DNA of 64,000 bases from an uncultured Piscirickettsiaceae bacterium. Lineage in GTDB: Bacteria > Pseudomonadota > Gammaproteobacteria > Methylococcales > Cycloclasticaceae. The stretch spans positions 1 to 64,000 of the forward strand of contig CAJXSK010000009.1 in assembly GCA_913061075.1 (NCBI GenBank), in the 5' to 3' direction. A model generated the notes under the pieces. The model was given only the letters and a program-made list of their open reading frames with translations, searched no databases and was not told where the DNA came from. Position numbers and translations under genes: made by a program. Numbering within the stretch: position 1 is the first letter of the stretch; every line of letters begins with the position of its first letter. Below are positions 9,072-19,900 of this stretch, piece by piece.

Positions 9072-10484
9072 TTAATGGTTCTCCAAACGGTTCAAACCGT
9101 TTAGCGCTGCTACGCGGTAGGCCTCAGCCATAGTTGGGTAGTTAAATGTTGTATTGGTGAAATAGAGCAAGGTATTAGCGTCGCCTTCTTGTGCCATAAT
9201 CGCCTGGCCAATATGAATAATTTCAGCGGCTTGATCACCAAAACAATGTACGCCCAGTATTTGTAATGTTTCTGAATGAAAAATTATTTTTAATAGCCCC
9301 TGAGTTTCACCTGAAATTTGTGCACGAGCAAGCGAGTTAAAACGTGAATAACCTGTTTCATAGGGGACTTTTTGTTCGGTAAGTTCTTTTTCCGTGTAGC
9401 CAACGGAGCTAATTTCTGGATTGGTATAAATACCGGTTGGAATGTCTTTAACTAATGTCGCATCACAAACACCATCAATAATGTGTGTTGCAGCAAAGCG
9501 TCCTTGATCATACGCGGCACTGGCGAGACTTGGGTATCCAATAAAATCACCAACAGCATAAATATGTTCTTTGCCTTCTACTTGGTAGTTTTCGTTAACG
9601 TTAATTTGGCCACGTGAATTGGGTTTTATGCCAACCTTGTCTAGTGCTAAGTCTGCAAAGTTGCCAGTACGACCATTTGCCCAAAGGAAAACATCCGTGG
9701 TTATCTTTTTACCAGAAACGAGCTTAGTTATGACGCTGCCTTTTTCTGACGTGATTGATTCATATTCTTCACTTGAACGTATAACAACACCTTGGTTGCG
9801 CATGTCGTGGCTAAGTGCATGCACAATTTCTTCATCTAAAAAAGCCAGCAATGCAGGCTGCGTATTAATTAGGTTAACTTTTACACCGAGTCCTTGAAAG
9901 ATTGAGGCATATTCAGAACCAATGACACCCGCGCCATAAATGGTGATAGAGCGAGGCGTGAAATCAAGATTTAAAATAGTATCGCTGTCGAAAATATTAT
10001 CGGCTTTAAAATCGACATCATCTGGTCGATAGGGGTGGGAACCCGGTGCGAGAACAAATTTTTCAGCAGAAATCTTTTTTGTTTTACCACCAGCTACAGG
10101 TTTTATCGACATGGTATTTTCACCAACAAAACTGGCTGTACCGAAAATTAAGTCAGTATTGTTTCTTTCATAAAAACTACTGCGCATATGTACTTGTTTT
10201 GCGATGACTTCTGTTGCTGAGCTTAGTAGCTGAGGGAAGGTGAGGTGCAGTGGCCCACCACATGCTTCTTTGAACCAACGGTTACGATTAAATTGAAGAA
10301 CGCGCTGTACGGCTTGGCGTAAAGCTTTTGAAGGAATAGTTCCCCAATGTGTACAGCCACCGCCCACATCTTGGTATTTCTCAACCACAGCAACGCGTTT
10401 GCCTTCTTTACTGGCTTTCATTGCGGCGCCTTCACCACCGGGGCCTGTACCAATAACAATTAAATCGTAATCATGTTTGTTCAT
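9072..10484 (-). CDS. sthA: Soluble pyridine nucleotide transhydrogenase
   Basis: This cytosolic FAD flavoprotein moves reducing equivalents between NADPH and NAD+. Its 470 residues have the FAD-binding GTGPGG near residue 12. [13 protein letters not shown] stands where lipoamide dehydrogenases have a redox Cys pair; only one Cys remains, a hallmark of SthA/UdhA. An NAD(P)-binding motif [14 protein letters not shown] follows, and the C-terminal dimerisation domain ([17 protein letters not shown]) is intact. It is followed on the same strand by the SIMPL-domain gene and is divergent from the DUF455 gene. Confidence 0.95.
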   Translation of the reverse strand: MNKHDYDLIVIGTGPGGEGAAMKASKEGKRVAVVEKYQDVGGGCTHWGTIPSKALRQAVQRVLQFNRNRWFKEACGGPLHLTFPQLLSSATEVIAKQVHMRSSFYERNNTDLIFGTASFVGENTMSIKPVAGGKTKKISAEKFVLAPGSHPYRPDDVDFKADNIFDSDTILNLDFTPRSITIYGAGVIGSEYASIFQGLGVKVNLINTQPALLAFLDEEIVHALSHDMRNQGVVIRSSEEYESITSEKGSVITKLVSGKKITTDVFLWANGRTGNFADLALDKVGIKPNSRGQINVNENYQVEGKEHIYAVGDFIGYPSLASAAYDQGRFAATHIIDGVCDATLVKDIPTGIYTNPEISSVGYTEKELTEQKVPYETGYSRFNSLARAQISGETQGLLKIIFHSETLQILGVHCFGDQAAEIIHIGQAIMAQEGDANTLLYFTNTTFNYPTMAEAYRVAALNGLNRLENH

Positions 10485-10630
10485 GTCATGTTCTCTTGAA
10501 TATTATTTTTATAATGAGGTTTATTATAGATGCTGTAAATTAAGAGATAAAATCATCTAAATAATTTTATTAAGTATACCTTAGGTACGATAAAATCAGC
10601 CATTGTTAGCATATAAAACATCACTACTCT

Positions 10631-11440
10631 TTGTTTAAATTAATTGAAAAAGCTTTATTCAGTGCGTCGATAACTGAAACGCTAAGTGCCACACGGCAAG
10701 CATTCCACTTGGCGCAATCAATGCCGCTTAAAGGAGATGAAGCTGAGAGAGCTATACGGCCAATTTCTGAGGTGTGTTTCCCCGATAAGCCTCTTTGCGT
10801 GTCTCCACGTGATTTACCGCGGCGTAGGTTAGGCTCTGAAGCGGGTAAACGTTCCTTTATTCATGCGATAGCGCACATTGAATTCAATGCGATTAAATTA
10901 GCATTAGATATTGCCTATCGCTATCAAAACCTTCCGGAGCAGTTTTACATTGATTGGTTATACGTGGCTAATGATGAATGTAAACATTTTGAATTGTTAT
11001 GCCAGCATTTAAAAAACTACGATTGTGAATATGGTGACCTTCCATCTCATGATGGTTTATGGAGTATGGCCGTTAAAACAGAGCATGATTTACTTGCTAG
11101 GCTATCACTGGTGCCACGTTATCTTGAGGCGCGTGGGCTTGACGTTACACCGGGTATGTTGGAGAAATTGTATGCGCAAAAGGATATGGCATCTGCAGCG
11201 GTATTAGAGGTGATTGTTGAAGATGAAGTGACGCATGTTGCGTACGGTACTAAATGGCTTGATTATGTTTGTGAAAAAGAAGGGTTAGATCGGGAGGGTG
11301 TTTTTTTCGAACATGTTGAAAGCTATTTAAAAGGGCAAATATTGGGACCATTCAATCGGCCATTGCGTATTAGGGCTGGGTTTACAAATGATGAAATGGA
11401 TAAGTTAGAGCAGCTAGATAAGCGTGATTTAAAACACTAA
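10631..11440 (+). CDS. DUF455 ferritin-like protein
   Basis: The 269-residue protein belongs to the DUF455 family, which has a ferritin-like four-helix fold. Repeated metal-ligand-like motifs are present: HIEFNAIKLALD, NDECKHFELL, RYLEARGLDVTP and EDEVTHVAYG. The middle and last contain the ExxH spacing expected for a di-metal site. Its substrate is unknown. The most upstream start in the frame is a TTG at 10631, preceded by an in-frame stop at 10607 and with no ATG between; no strong ribosome binding site is visible. Its 3' end overlaps the 3' end of lpxH, on the other strand, by 12 bases. Confidence 0.8.
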   Translation: MFKLIEKALFSASITETLSATRQAFHLAQSMPLKGDEAERAIRPISEVCFPDKPLCVSPRDLPRRRLGSEAGKRSFIHAIAHIEFNAIKLALDIAYRYQNLPEQFYIDWLYVANDECKHFELLCQHLKNYDCEYGDLPSHDGLWSMAVKTEHDLLARLSLVPRYLEARGLDVTPGMLEKLYAQKDMASAAVLEVIVEDEVTHVAYGTKWLDYVCEKEGLDREGVFFEHVESYLKGQILGPFNRPLRIRAGFTNDEMDKLEQLDKRDLKH

Positions 11441-12157
11441 TTCATTAATACTGTAACCGTCTGCTGAGAAAACCAACACGCTTCCACAGGTATCCCATTC
11501 TGCTAATACAAACCGTTTTGCTGTTTTGTCATTCAGTTGAATAGGGTGAATATTAGGGCGATGAGTATGCCCGTGTATTAATTGAGTAACATCGTGCTTG
11601 AGCATCGCATTAATAACTGCTTGCTCATTAACGTCCATAATATCCATGGACTTTTCAGCTTTGTTCTTTAAACTCTCGACTCGATAGTGCTGCGCGATAG
11701 CTAAACGTTCCTCTAACGCCTTAGAGAGCATGTTATTTTGCCATGCTTGAGTATGGGTAAGTTGCCTAAACTGTTGGTATTGAACATCATCCGTACAAAG
11801 CAAATCACCGTGCATAAGCAGTGTTTGGGTTCCAAACAAATCGAACACATGTGCATCCTTTAAACAAATAATACCCGTTTCGTTAAAGAAATTTTTACCG
11901 ATTAAAAAATCGCGATTACCGGCTATAAAGTAGGTGTTAATGCCGTTATTCACAATGTTTTGTAGCGCCGATTTTACATCTAGGTTGGGTTCAGTCATAT
12001 CATCATCACCGACCCATACATCGAATAAGTCACCCAATATATAAAGGTCTGAGACGTTGTTATCTAATGAAGCAAGATAGGCCAGAAACCCGTTGGTTAT
12101 ATCTGGCCTATCTTTTGTCAGGTGTAAATCTGAAATAAAGTGGACGTGCTTAGACAC
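11429..12157 (-). CDS. lpxH: UDP-2,3-diacylglucosamine diphosphatase
   Basis: This enzyme of lipid A biosynthesis hydrolyses UDP-2,3-diacylglucosamine to lipid X and UMP on the inner face of the inner membrane. The 242-residue protein shows all metallophosphoesterase motifs: FISDLHL near the start, GDLFDVWVGDD, AGNRDFLIG, LMHGDLLCTDD and the C-terminal HGHTHRPNIH. Length is typical of LpxH. It starts four bases after the stop of the upstream cyclophilin gene, so the two form an operon. Its last 12 bases overlap the convergent DUF455 gene. Confidence 0.95.
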   Translation of the reverse strand: MSKHVHFISDLHLTKDRPDITNGFLAYLASLDNNVSDLYILGDLFDVWVGDDDMTEPNLDVKSALQNIVNNGINTYFIAGNRDFLIGKNFFNETGIICLKDAHVFDLFGTQTLLMHGDLLCTDDVQYQQFRQLTHTQAWQNNMLSKALEERLAIAQHYRVESLKNKAEKSMDIMDVNEQAVINAMLKHDVTQLIHGHTHRPNIHPIQLNDKTAKRFVLAEWDTCGSVLVFSADGYSINELVF

Positions 12158-12160
12158 GAA

Positions 12161-12754
12161 TTACTTTAAGACTTCAGCCTTTTCAATGATAACTTCTTCT
12201 TGAGGTACATCGGTAGGGAACATGCCGCCTGAACCCGTTGGGATAGCAGCCATTTTATTAACGACATCCATACCTTCTGTTACTTTACCAAATACTGCGT
12301 ATCCCCAACCTTGTTGAGTTTTAGAGCTGTGGTTTAGAAAGTCATTATCTTTTAGATTGATGAAAAATTGGCCAGTGGCTGAGTGCGGGTCGCCGGTTCT
12401 TGCCATAGCAATGGTGCCAAGGTCATTTTTAAGACCATTGTCTGCCTCGTTTTGAATTGGGTCCTTCGTGCTTTTTTGCTGGAAGTCAGTTGTAAAACCG
12501 CCACCTTGGGCCATAAAATTAGGAATGATACGGTGAAATATCACACCATTAAAAAAACCATCTTCAATATAAGCCACAAAGTTAGCGACTGTTTTAGGTG
12601 CTTTTTCAGTATTTAGTTCTAAGGTGATATCGCCTTGGTTAGTTGTAAACTTAATCATTGTCATTGTTGAAGTATCCGTTGCGTAAAGTGAAGTTGATAA
12701 AAATAGCGCGGTTATTACTGCCAATAAACGAGGTAAGAAATATTTAGTGCTCAT
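12161..12754 (-). CDS. Periplasmic cyclophilin-type peptidyl-prolyl isomerase
   Basis: The protein catalyses cis-trans isomerisation of prolyl bonds. Its 197 residues start with a signal peptide (LLAVITALFLSTSLYAT), placing it in the periplasm. The cyclophilin core has FHRIIPNFMAQGGGF, MARTGDPHSATGQFFIN and GWGYAVFGKV. The core reads more like cytosolic PpiB than periplasmic PpiA. A start at the internal MIKFTTNQG would give a cytosolic PpiB-sized protein, so both forms are conceivable. It precedes lpxH by three bases and diverges from cysS, the same neighbourhood seen in other gammaproteobacteria. Confidence 0.9.
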   Translation of the reverse strand: MSTKYFLPRLLAVITALFLSTSLYATDTSTMTMIKFTTNQGDITLELNTEKAPKTVANFVAYIEDGFFNGVIFHRIIPNFMAQGGGFTTDFQQKSTKDPIQNEADNGLKNDLGTIAMARTGDPHSATGQFFINLKDNDFLNHSSKTQQGWGYAVFGKVTEGMDVVNKMAAIPTGSGGMFPTDVPQEEVIIEKAEVLK

Positions 12755-12883
12755 TAATTTGTCTCTACTATTTAAAGAGGATGCATATTATCTTTTTTCA
12801 GATGGATAATAAAGCTTCATATTATTTTAATATTTATTAAATGAATCAGTTATCATTTCGTTTTTCAGTAAATGTTGTAAATT

Positions 12884-14275
12884 ATGGGCCAACTTAAGAT
12901 TTTTAACTCACTGTATCGAACGAAAGTGCTTTTCCAACCAATTGAAACAGGAAAGGTTGGTATTTACGTTTGTGGTATGACGGTATATGACTTTTGTCAT
13001 ATTGGGCATGCTCGTGTGATGGTCGTGTTTGATGTGGTCGCCCGTTACTTTAAATACCTAGGGTACGAGGTTAAATACGTTCGAAATATTACTGATATAG
13101 ATGACAAAATAATTGCTCGAGCAAATGAAGCGGGAGAGGACTTTTCGGTATTAACAACTCGATTCATTAAAGAAATGCACCATGATGAAGCCGATTTGAA
13201 TGTACTTCGCCCTGATTTAGAGCCGTTAGCGACTGAATCTATTGACGATATTATACGTATGATCAATGTCCTTATAGAGCGTGAAAATGCGTATGTTGGT
13301 GATAATGGCGATGTGTATTATGCGGTTGAATCGTTTGAGAAGTATGGCCAGCTGTCGGGTAGAAAATTAGACGATATGAATGCTGGTGAACGTGTTGAAG
13401 TTGATACTAATAAACGTAACCCGTTCGATTTCGTTTTATGGAAACCTGCCAAAGCGGGTGAGCCCTCATGGCCTTCACCTTGGGGAGAAGGGCGTCCAGG
13501 CTGGCACATTGAATGTTCGGCGATGGCAACGTGTTGTTTAGGTGATCAAATCGATATTCATGGTGGCGGCATGGATTTACAATTTCCTCATCACGAGAAT
13601 GAAATTGCCCAATCAGAAGCAGCAACGGGTGTACATTATGTGAATACCTGGATGCACAACGGCTTTGTGCGGATTGATGATGAGAAGATGTCTAAATCGT
13701 TAGGTAATTTTTTCACAGTAAGAGAGGTGCTTAAAAAGTACCGCGGTGAAGAGATTCGCTTTTTTGTTTTATCTAGCCACTACCGTAGCCCATTGAATTA
13801 TTCAGAAGAACAGTTGAATGAATCACGTTCTGCATTGGAACGCCTTTACACGGCGATACGCGACGTAGAACCAAAAAGACATCATATTAAGTCAGATTAC
13901 ATTGAGCGTTTTGAAGAAGCGATGAATGATGACTTTAATACGGCGAAGGCCATTTCTGTCATGTTTGAGTGTGCGAATGATATTAATAAACAGAGAAGCT
14001 TAGATCCTGAGCAAGCATCATTAATGGCGGGTGATTTACTACAAATGGCCGAACCGCTGGGTTTATTAGCACAAGACCCGAATGAGTATTTACAATCAAC
14101 GACGGGCTCTGATGCTGCGATTAGTAATGACGACATTGATTCGCAAGTAACTAAACGCTTACAAGCCAAAGCGGATAAAGATTGGGCGTTAGCTGACCAA
14201 ATTCGTGACGAACTAAAAGCTCAAGGCGTTATTGTTGAAGACAAAGGCAAGGAAACGTCCTGGCGTAGGGCTTAA
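12884..14275 (+). CDS. cysS: Cysteinyl-tRNA synthetase
   Basis: This class I synthetase charges tRNA-Cys. Its 463 residues are close to the E. coli length (461). The nucleotide-binding HIGH motif lies at residues 39-42 and the KMSKS loop at 268-272 (EKMSKSLGNFF). Zinc-site residues are seen as Cys30, a Cys in GWHIECSAMA, and FPHHENE. It diverges from the cyclophilin gene across a 129-base region and converges on folD, with two bases between stop codons. Confidence 0.97.
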   Translation: MGQLKIFNSLYRTKVLFQPIETGKVGIYVCGMTVYDFCHIGHARVMVVFDVVARYFKYLGYEVKYVRNITDIDDKIIARANEAGEDFSVLTTRFIKEMHHDEADLNVLRPDLEPLATESIDDIIRMINVLIERENAYVGDNGDVYYAVESFEKYGQLSGRKLDDMNAGERVEVDTNKRNPFDFVLWKPAKAGEPSWPSPWGEGRPGWHIECSAMATCCLGDQIDIHGGGMDLQFPHHENEIAQSEAATGVHYVNTWMHNGFVRIDDEKMSKSLGNFFTVREVLKKYRGEEIRFFVLSSHYRSPLNYSEEQLNESRSALERLYTAIRDVEPKRHHIKSDYIERFEEAMNDDFNTAKAISVMFECANDINKQRSLDPEQASLMAGDLLQMAEPLGLLAQDPNEYLQSTTGSDAAISNDDIDSQVTKRLQAKADKDWALADQIRDELKAQGVIVEDKGKETSWRRA

Positions 14276-14277
14276 CC

Positions 14278-15132
14278 TTAATTACTTTGAAGTTCTGCCG
14301 CTTGTAATGTGTTTTCAAGCAACGATGCAATCGTCATTGGGCCAACACCACCAGGTACAGGTGTAATCCAACTGGCTTGCTTTGAGGCTGCTTCATAATC
14401 AACATCGCCTACTAAACGGCCAGATTCTAAACGGTTAATACCCACGTCAATCACAATGGCGCCGGGTTTTATCCAATCACCTTTTACAAAAGAAGTAATG
14501 CCGACGGCCGCAATAACGATATCTGCGCGTTTCACATGCGCTTCAACATCGACCGTACGACTATGACAAGTGGTGACAGTACACTTTGCCATCAACAATT
14601 CAAGCGATACAGGCCTGCCGACGATATTAGAGGCGCCGATGACGACAGCTTCCTTACCTTCTAAGGGCACATTGGTGCTTTTTAGCAGTGTCATAATGCC
14701 TTTAGGCGTACAAGACCTTAAAATAGGCATACGAAGGGCAAGTCGACCGATATTGTAGGGATGAAAGCCATCAACATCTTTAAGTGGATCGATAGCTTCG
14801 ATAATTTTTTCTTCATTAATATGTTCTGGCAAGGGAAGCTGTACAAGAATGCCGTTAATGGCCGAATTATTGTTTAGGTCACGAATAAGCGTTAATAGCT
14901 CTTCTTCAGTCACACCATATGGAAAGGTCTTAGATAGCGAGTAAAAACCGACTTCTTCACAAGCATTGCATTTATTTCGAACGTAAACTTCAGAAGCAGG
15001 GTTTTCGCCAACTAAAATAACAGCCAAGCCCGGTTTTGATAAACCGCGAGCAATTCTTGCTTCTGTTTGTTTTTTTATTGCAGAGCGCAGTTCGCCTGCA
15101 ATTTTCTTCCCGTCAATTTTTTGAAACGTCAT
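14278..15132 (-). CDS. folD: Methylenetetrahydrofolate dehydrogenase/cyclohydrolase
   Basis: This bifunctional cytosolic enzyme interconverts 5,10-methylene-THF and 10-formyl-THF in one-carbon metabolism. From the ATG at 15132 ([10 protein letters not shown]) the protein has 284 residues, the usual FolD length. The frame extends 27 codons upstream, but that extension runs towards the tRNA promoter and has no family counterpart. Motifs present: [15 protein letters not shown] with the catalytic lysine, [26 protein letters not shown], the NADP-binding GASNIVGRP and [16 protein letters not shown]. It converges on cysS. Confidence 0.96.
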   Translation of the reverse strand: MTFQKIDGKKIAGELRSAIKKQTEARIARGLSKPGLAVILVGENPASEVYVRNKCNACEEVGFYSLSKTFPYGVTEEELLTLIRDLNNNSAINGILVQLPLPEHINEEKIIEAIDPLKDVDGFHPYNIGRLALRMPILRSCTPKGIMTLLKSTNVPLEGKEAVVIGASNIVGRPVSLELLMAKCTVTTCHSRTVDVEAHVKRADIVIAAVGITSFVKGDWIKPGAIVIDVGINRLESGRLVGDVDYEAASKQASWITPVPGGVGPMTIASLLENTLQAAELQSN

Positions 15133-15177
15133 ATTGTGTTTTTTTACTATTTTTGAGGCTCTTTTTTTAAAGAAGCG

Positions 15178-15206
15178 TTGACCAAAATTACTGTGTGCCG
15201 TATTAT
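15178..15206 (+). promoter_or_regulatory. Promoter of the tRNA-Pro/Arg/His operon
   Basis: TTGACC (15178-15183), a 17-base spacer and TATTAT (15201-15206) make a near-consensus sigma-70 promoter. It is followed by the GC-rich CGCCCACC, typical of stringently controlled stable-RNA promoters. It lies about 90 bases before tRNA-Pro. Confidence 0.55.
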
Positions 15207-15304
15207 CGCCCACCTACAGACTTATTGCATTATTTATACATTGGATTTTCCAATAAGTAGGTAGAAAAGCGAAGGACGCGAGAGCTTAATTTGTTTTGTA
15301 TAGT

Positions 15305-15381
15305 CGGGGTGTAGCGCAGCCTGGTAGCGCAACTGCTTTGGGAGCAGTGGGTCGGGAGTTCGAATCTCTCCACCCCGACCA
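15305..15381 (+). tRNA. tRNA-Pro (anticodon TGG)
   Basis: A full cloverleaf can be drawn: acceptor CGGGGTG pairs with CACCCCG, and the anticodon arm ACTGC-TTTGGGA-GCAGT gives anticodon TGG. The T loop is GTTCGAATC, and CCA is encoded. Length is 77 bases. It is first in a three-tRNA cluster. Confidence 0.96.
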
Positions 15382-15394
15382 TTTTTATGATGAA

Positions 15395-15471
15395 GCGCTT
15401 GTAGCTCATCTGGATAGAGCATCGGCCTTCTAAGCCGAGGGTAGCAGGTTCGAGTCCTGCCAAGCGTACCA
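15395..15471 (+). tRNA. tRNA-Arg (anticodon TCT)
   Basis: Acceptor GCGCTTG pairs with CAAGCGT (terminal G-T wobble). The anticodon arm TCGGC-CTTCTAA-GCCGA gives anticodon TCT, reading AGA/AGG. The T arm is GTTCGAGTC and CCA is encoded; 77 bases. It lies 13 bases after tRNA-Pro. Confidence 0.96.
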
Positions 15472-15502
15472 TCAGCTTTAAAAGCTAAAAATAATCGTCA
15501 AT

Positions 15503-15579
15503 GGTGGGTGTAGCTCAGTTGGTAGAGCCCCTGACTGTGACTCAGGTTGTCGAGGGTTCGAGTCCCTTCATCCACCCCA
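15503..15579 (+). tRNA. tRNA-His (anticodon GTG)
   Basis: The gene starts with the extra G-1 typical of tRNA-His, pairing with C73. Acceptor GTGGGTG pairs with CATCCAC, the anticodon arm CCTGA-CTGTGAC-TCAGG gives anticodon GTG, and CCA is encoded. It is third in the tRNA cluster. Confidence 0.96.
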
Positions 15580-15777
15580 TTTTCGATTTATAACTAAAAG
15601 CCTACGAAATAGGTTAATTCACGCGCCCTATACTTTCTATATACCACACCCGCATCATCCTAAATTAAAAGTGCTTATCGTTGTGCTTTTCTTATCAGGC
15701 TTAAACCTTCATTATAAATAACAGTTTTTGAACTATTCAGATAAATACCAATCTGATTATAAAAAACGGGGGTTTAA

Positions 15778-16008
15778 ATGAATTTAGATAGCGTTGCTAT
15801 AACACTAGCTAAGCAATGTGCTAAAAAATCTACTGCTATTGTAGTTGAGGTTTTGTTGATTATCTTTGGCTTATATCTGCTCTTTGTGGAAGAAAGCCCC
15901 TATGCTTTATTGTTCCAAATACCTGTAGTAGTGGTTTGTATCATTGTTGATGCTTTTTGGATAATGGAGCTCAACGACAGAGAAGAAAGAGAATCCTCTA
16001 AAAAATAA
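15778..16008 (+). CDS. Small two-helix membrane protein, unknown function
   Basis: I do not recognise this 76-residue protein. It has two hydrophobic segments (VVEVLLIIFGLYLLFV and LLFQIPVVVVCIIVDAFWIM) joined by a short acidic turn, and a highly charged C-terminal tail (NDREERESSKK). That suggests a small inner-membrane protein with a cytosolic tail. A G-rich stretch (CGGGGG) lies eight to twelve bases before the ATG and may serve as ribosome binding site. It lies between the tRNA cluster and rsmJ on the same strand. Confidence 0.55.
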   Translation: MNLDSVAITLAKQCAKKSTAIVVEVLLIIFGLYLLFVEESPYALLFQIPVVVVCIIVDAFWIMELNDREERESSKK

Positions 16009-16071
16009 CGTAGTACATATTTAATATTTGCTACTGTATTATGTATTTTTTTCTTAGCCCAATTAACAACA

Positions 16072-16845
16072 TTGAACGCTAATCCATTCCCCTATGTTTC
16101 ATCACCAAACGATTCTATTTGTAATGCCATACAAGCGTTAATTGAAAACGATACGTTTGAATTAAGTGATACGAATGCCGGCTTATGTAGTTATCTTTTT
16201 TTTGATGAAAATGCTCTCACGTACTCCTTGCGGGCTGACAATCAAACGTTAACACTCTCGCATAGTTTTACATCTGGTAAGAACAAACATAGGCAGCAAT
16301 ACGGCGGTGGTAAAAACCAACCATTACCAAAGGCTTGTGGCTTAGATAAACACCCAAACTGGACTATATTTGATGCAACAGCAGGTATAGGTAGGGATGC
16401 TTATGTACTAGCTAGCTTAGGTGCACAAGTAACGTTGTGTGAACAACACCCGGTTTTATATGCGCTATTAGTTGATGCATTGAATAGGGCGGCTTTGGAC
16501 GAAGAAGTTAAGGCTGTTGTTCAGCGAATCCAAATAATTCACGGTAATTCGTCGGACGTGTTAAATGCTATGCCAGAGACTACAGTAAAACGCCCTGATG
16601 TTATCTATTTAGACCCGATGTATCCTGACCGTAAAAAAAGCGCAAAAATCAAAAAAGACATGCAAATTCTTCAGTACTTGGTTGGTCATAACACACAAGA
16701 CGGTTTGTTATTTGAAACTGCTTATGCAACAGCAATCAACCGTGTTGTCGTAAAACGCCCAAAGACGGCGAAATCTATTACATCAATCAAACCAAGCTAT
16801 AACGTTAGTAGTGAAAACACACGTTATGACGTGTACGTTTTATAA
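16072..16845 (+). CDS. rsmJ: 16S rRNA (guanine1516-N2)-methyltransferase
   Basis: This SAM-dependent methyltransferase modifies G1516 of 16S rRNA in the 30S subunit. The 257-residue protein contains the SAM-binding motif FDATAGIGRDAYVLASLGA and the acidic loop CEQHPVLYALLVDAL. It also has the family catalytic stretch VIYLDPMYPDRKKSAKIKKD, followed by the conserved VVVKRPKTA. The start used is TTG at 16072; no ATG occurs in frame upstream within the open stretch, so a non-AUG start is needed or the start is slightly different. No convincing ribosome binding site is seen. Confidence 0.9.
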   Translation: MNANPFPYVSSPNDSICNAIQALIENDTFELSDTNAGLCSYLFFDENALTYSLRADNQTLTLSHSFTSGKNKHRQQYGGGKNQPLPKACGLDKHPNWTIFDATAGIGRDAYVLASLGAQVTLCEQHPVLYALLVDALNRAALDEEVKAVVQRIQIIHGNSSDVLNAMPETTVKRPDVIYLDPMYPDRKKSAKIKKDMQILQYLVGHNTQDGLLFETAYATAINRVVVKRPKTAKSITSIKPSYNVSSENTRYDVYVL

Positions 16846-16943
16846 AGATATCTATCTAAAACTGCTCATTATGTGATGTAAGTAAATACAGCAAATTTTC
16901 GAATATTGCCTACACTTACATACTCATTAATTAAAGAAAGTAA

Positions 16944-19900
16944 ATGAGTTCATGTTTGATTCATTTACATTCTATATTGTGCTTTTTTTATAAAAATAAT
17001 AACGCCTTTGGGATGCTTGTGAATAAATTATTTCGTATTTTGGTTATTTTGTTGTTGCCTGTTAATGCAATGGCGGCTCTTACAACCGCTGTAACGCTTG
17101 TTACAGGCCAACCAGGAAGTATTCTTCCCGGAGAACAAACGCAAATTGAAATTACGTTAGGGAATAGTAATACGGGTTCAACCATAACAGGGCTCGCATT
17201 CAACTCGCCACTTCCAGCTGGCTTTCCAGACGGTCTAGAAATCGCAGGTGCAGCAACTTATCAATGTACAGATTATGTTGATCCCCCTGGCCCGGCAACA
17301 GGCCCCACAACAACACCTGGCGTGGGTACGTTAACGGCGACTATTGGTGGGCAATTAATCAGTTTGACTGGCGGGGTAATTCCAGCAAGAGCAAGCAACA
17401 CAGACGGCTCTTGTACAATAATTATTCCTGTTACTGCGGGTACCTCTACAGGTAATAATGCGACGTATACGTACGACATTGCGAATAATGCTGTTACAGG
17501 TAATGACGGTGCGGCTGTTGCTAATGTGGGCGCTGTAAGCCAAAGCATCAATGTATTAGCATTTAACCAACCTGTTATTAGCAAAGGTTTTTCAGCATCA
17601 ACAGTGACGCTTGGTGGAAACGCATCAACATTGACATTCAGCGTGACAAATACGAACAGTGTTGCAATTCCTAACTTCAGTATGACAGATGCATTTCCGC
17701 AACTAGGTGGCAGTGCCATTATTGAGGTGGCAAATCCTGCTAATGCAACGAGTAATTGTACCAGCGGGACACCGTCATTCACGCCCGTAGTTGGTGCGGA
17801 TACTGTCGTGGCGACGGGCGATATTCCGGCCAATGGTAGCTGTACCTTTACTGTTGATGTTATTGCTTCACACACAAACGGTGGATACACAACAGGGGCA
17901 CAAACAAATAGAATTACAAGCGGCGGTGATTTCACCAATGATTTAGGTATTCCGGCTGCAGGAGACGCAACGAGTAATATTACGGTGCGATCATCATTAA
18001 GTGTTTCAAAAGCGTTTAATAATAGTGTGTTATCTAGCGGGCAGTCTGATACGTTTACCATTACATTAAATAATGACTCAAATAGCGCTCTAACGATCAC
18101 AACGTTCGATGATAATCCTATTGACGGAACGGCGGGTATTGGTGGGGGAGCAGGTGTATTAGGTTCTGGCCTTGTCGCAACAGGTGTTGCAAGTACCTGC
18201 GCCGGAGCTGTAGGTTCGCTATTAAATGCAGGCGATGGTATTCGAATAACAGGTGGTGTCATACCAGCTAACAATTCTTGTACGGTAACCGTTAACTTTA
18301 CAGCGGCTGCACAAGTAACACAGGTTCCTATAACGTATACCAATACTATTGCCGAAGACGCCGTTAATGTAACAACACCAAATGTAGTGAGCCAAACGCG
18401 TTCTGCAACAGTATTAGTAGCAGATGAGTTACGGGTGCTTAAAACGGCGAATCCATCTATTGCAGCACCTGGCAATCCAGTTAATTATGTTATTACTGTC
18501 CAGAATTTCTCTAACAGTGTTATAAATGCGGTAACTATTAATGATGTTCTACCGGTAGGGTTCACTTATCTAACAGGCGTTATTGCTGGTAATGATTTTA
18601 ATCCGACATTAACAGCAGCTTGCGGCGTGTTAACAGAAACAAGTGTGTTAGGTGACGTGGCAGCACAATTTTCTGTAGCGACACTACCTGCCAGGACAGC
18701 TATTGGTTCTCCCGGGGCATGTGATATCAGCTTTTGGGCAATGTTAGACCCTCTTGCTGCTGATGGTGTGGCAACAGCTAATACCATTGATGCAGGACAG
18801 GTTTGTTATAACGCCGGTACAACGTGTAATGGTTCAGGTGTTAGTTCAGGTACTACGACTGCGGAAACAACCGTTTTTTCAGCAACCAAACGTTTTAATA
18901 ACACGTCAAGTACGGTCACCTTACCTGAAGGAACCATTGCAACGCTTAGTGTTACGTTAACTAATATTTCAGCGAACCCGTTAACAAATGTAACGTTATC
19001 AGATACGTTCCCAAGCGATGGTTTAGGTCAATTACAAGTCGCAACGCCGGCGAATGCTTCTACTACATGTGGTGGAACAGTAACAGCCGTGGCTGGTACT
19101 ACCTCACTAGCCTTAACTGGAGGAACCGTTCCAGCGAGAGCGGCAAACGGAACAGGGGCAAATGGTACGTGCGTTATTAATGTTGATGTTATTGGCCCTG
19201 CGGGAACATTTGATAATGTTGCCCAACTAGCAGGTACGCAAACCTTTGCTAATGGCGGCACTGGCAATATTACGCAATTCGATACTAATACGGCGCGTCT
19301 TGTTTACTTATCTTCATTGTTGGCAAATAAAAGTTTCAACCCAACAGCTGTTTCATCTGGTGGTACATCGCGTGTGTCGATTAGGCTATCTAATTCAGGG
19401 GCAGTGGCGTTAACAAATGTGTCTGTAACTGACCCATTACCGGCGGGGATGGTTTTAGCAAACCCCGTTAATGCGGCCTCAACTTGTGCAGGGTCACCTG
19501 TATTTACGTCTGCGGTTGTTGGCGCAAGTTCCATTACAATGCAGGGTGCTAGTATTGCGGGTCTGGGCTCTTGTGATGTTCTCTTTGATGTGGTCGCAAC
19601 GGGTGCAGGAGATTGGATAAACACCATTCCTGTAGGAAATATTACGGCTGATGGTGGCATTATTAATACGACTGCTGTGACAGATACACTGTTATTTCAG
19701 CCCGGCACGGGGATTAGCGTTGGTAAAACATCCAACCCAAGCACGCTTAGTTTTCCAGGAGAAACAAGCCAGCTAACCATTACGTTTACTAATGGCACGA
19801 ATGCCGTTACTAACATGGCGGTCACAGATTATTTTACAGTCGATGGAACTGTTGGAGGCGCATTAAATGGGATGGTTGTTGCGGTAACCCCTAATGCATC

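Noticed and set aside
15230-15472. Minus-strand open frames of about 60-80 codons ([14 protein letters not shown]-type peptides)
   Set aside because: They are antisense to tRNA-Pro and tRNA-Arg; this peptide type is a well-known spurious product of tRNA genes.
17273-18475. 400-codon minus-strand open frame inside the giant repeat gene
   Set aside because: Antisense to DUF11 repeats; its Val/Ala/Thr/Pro-rich composition reflects the repeat coding strand, and it has no independent features.
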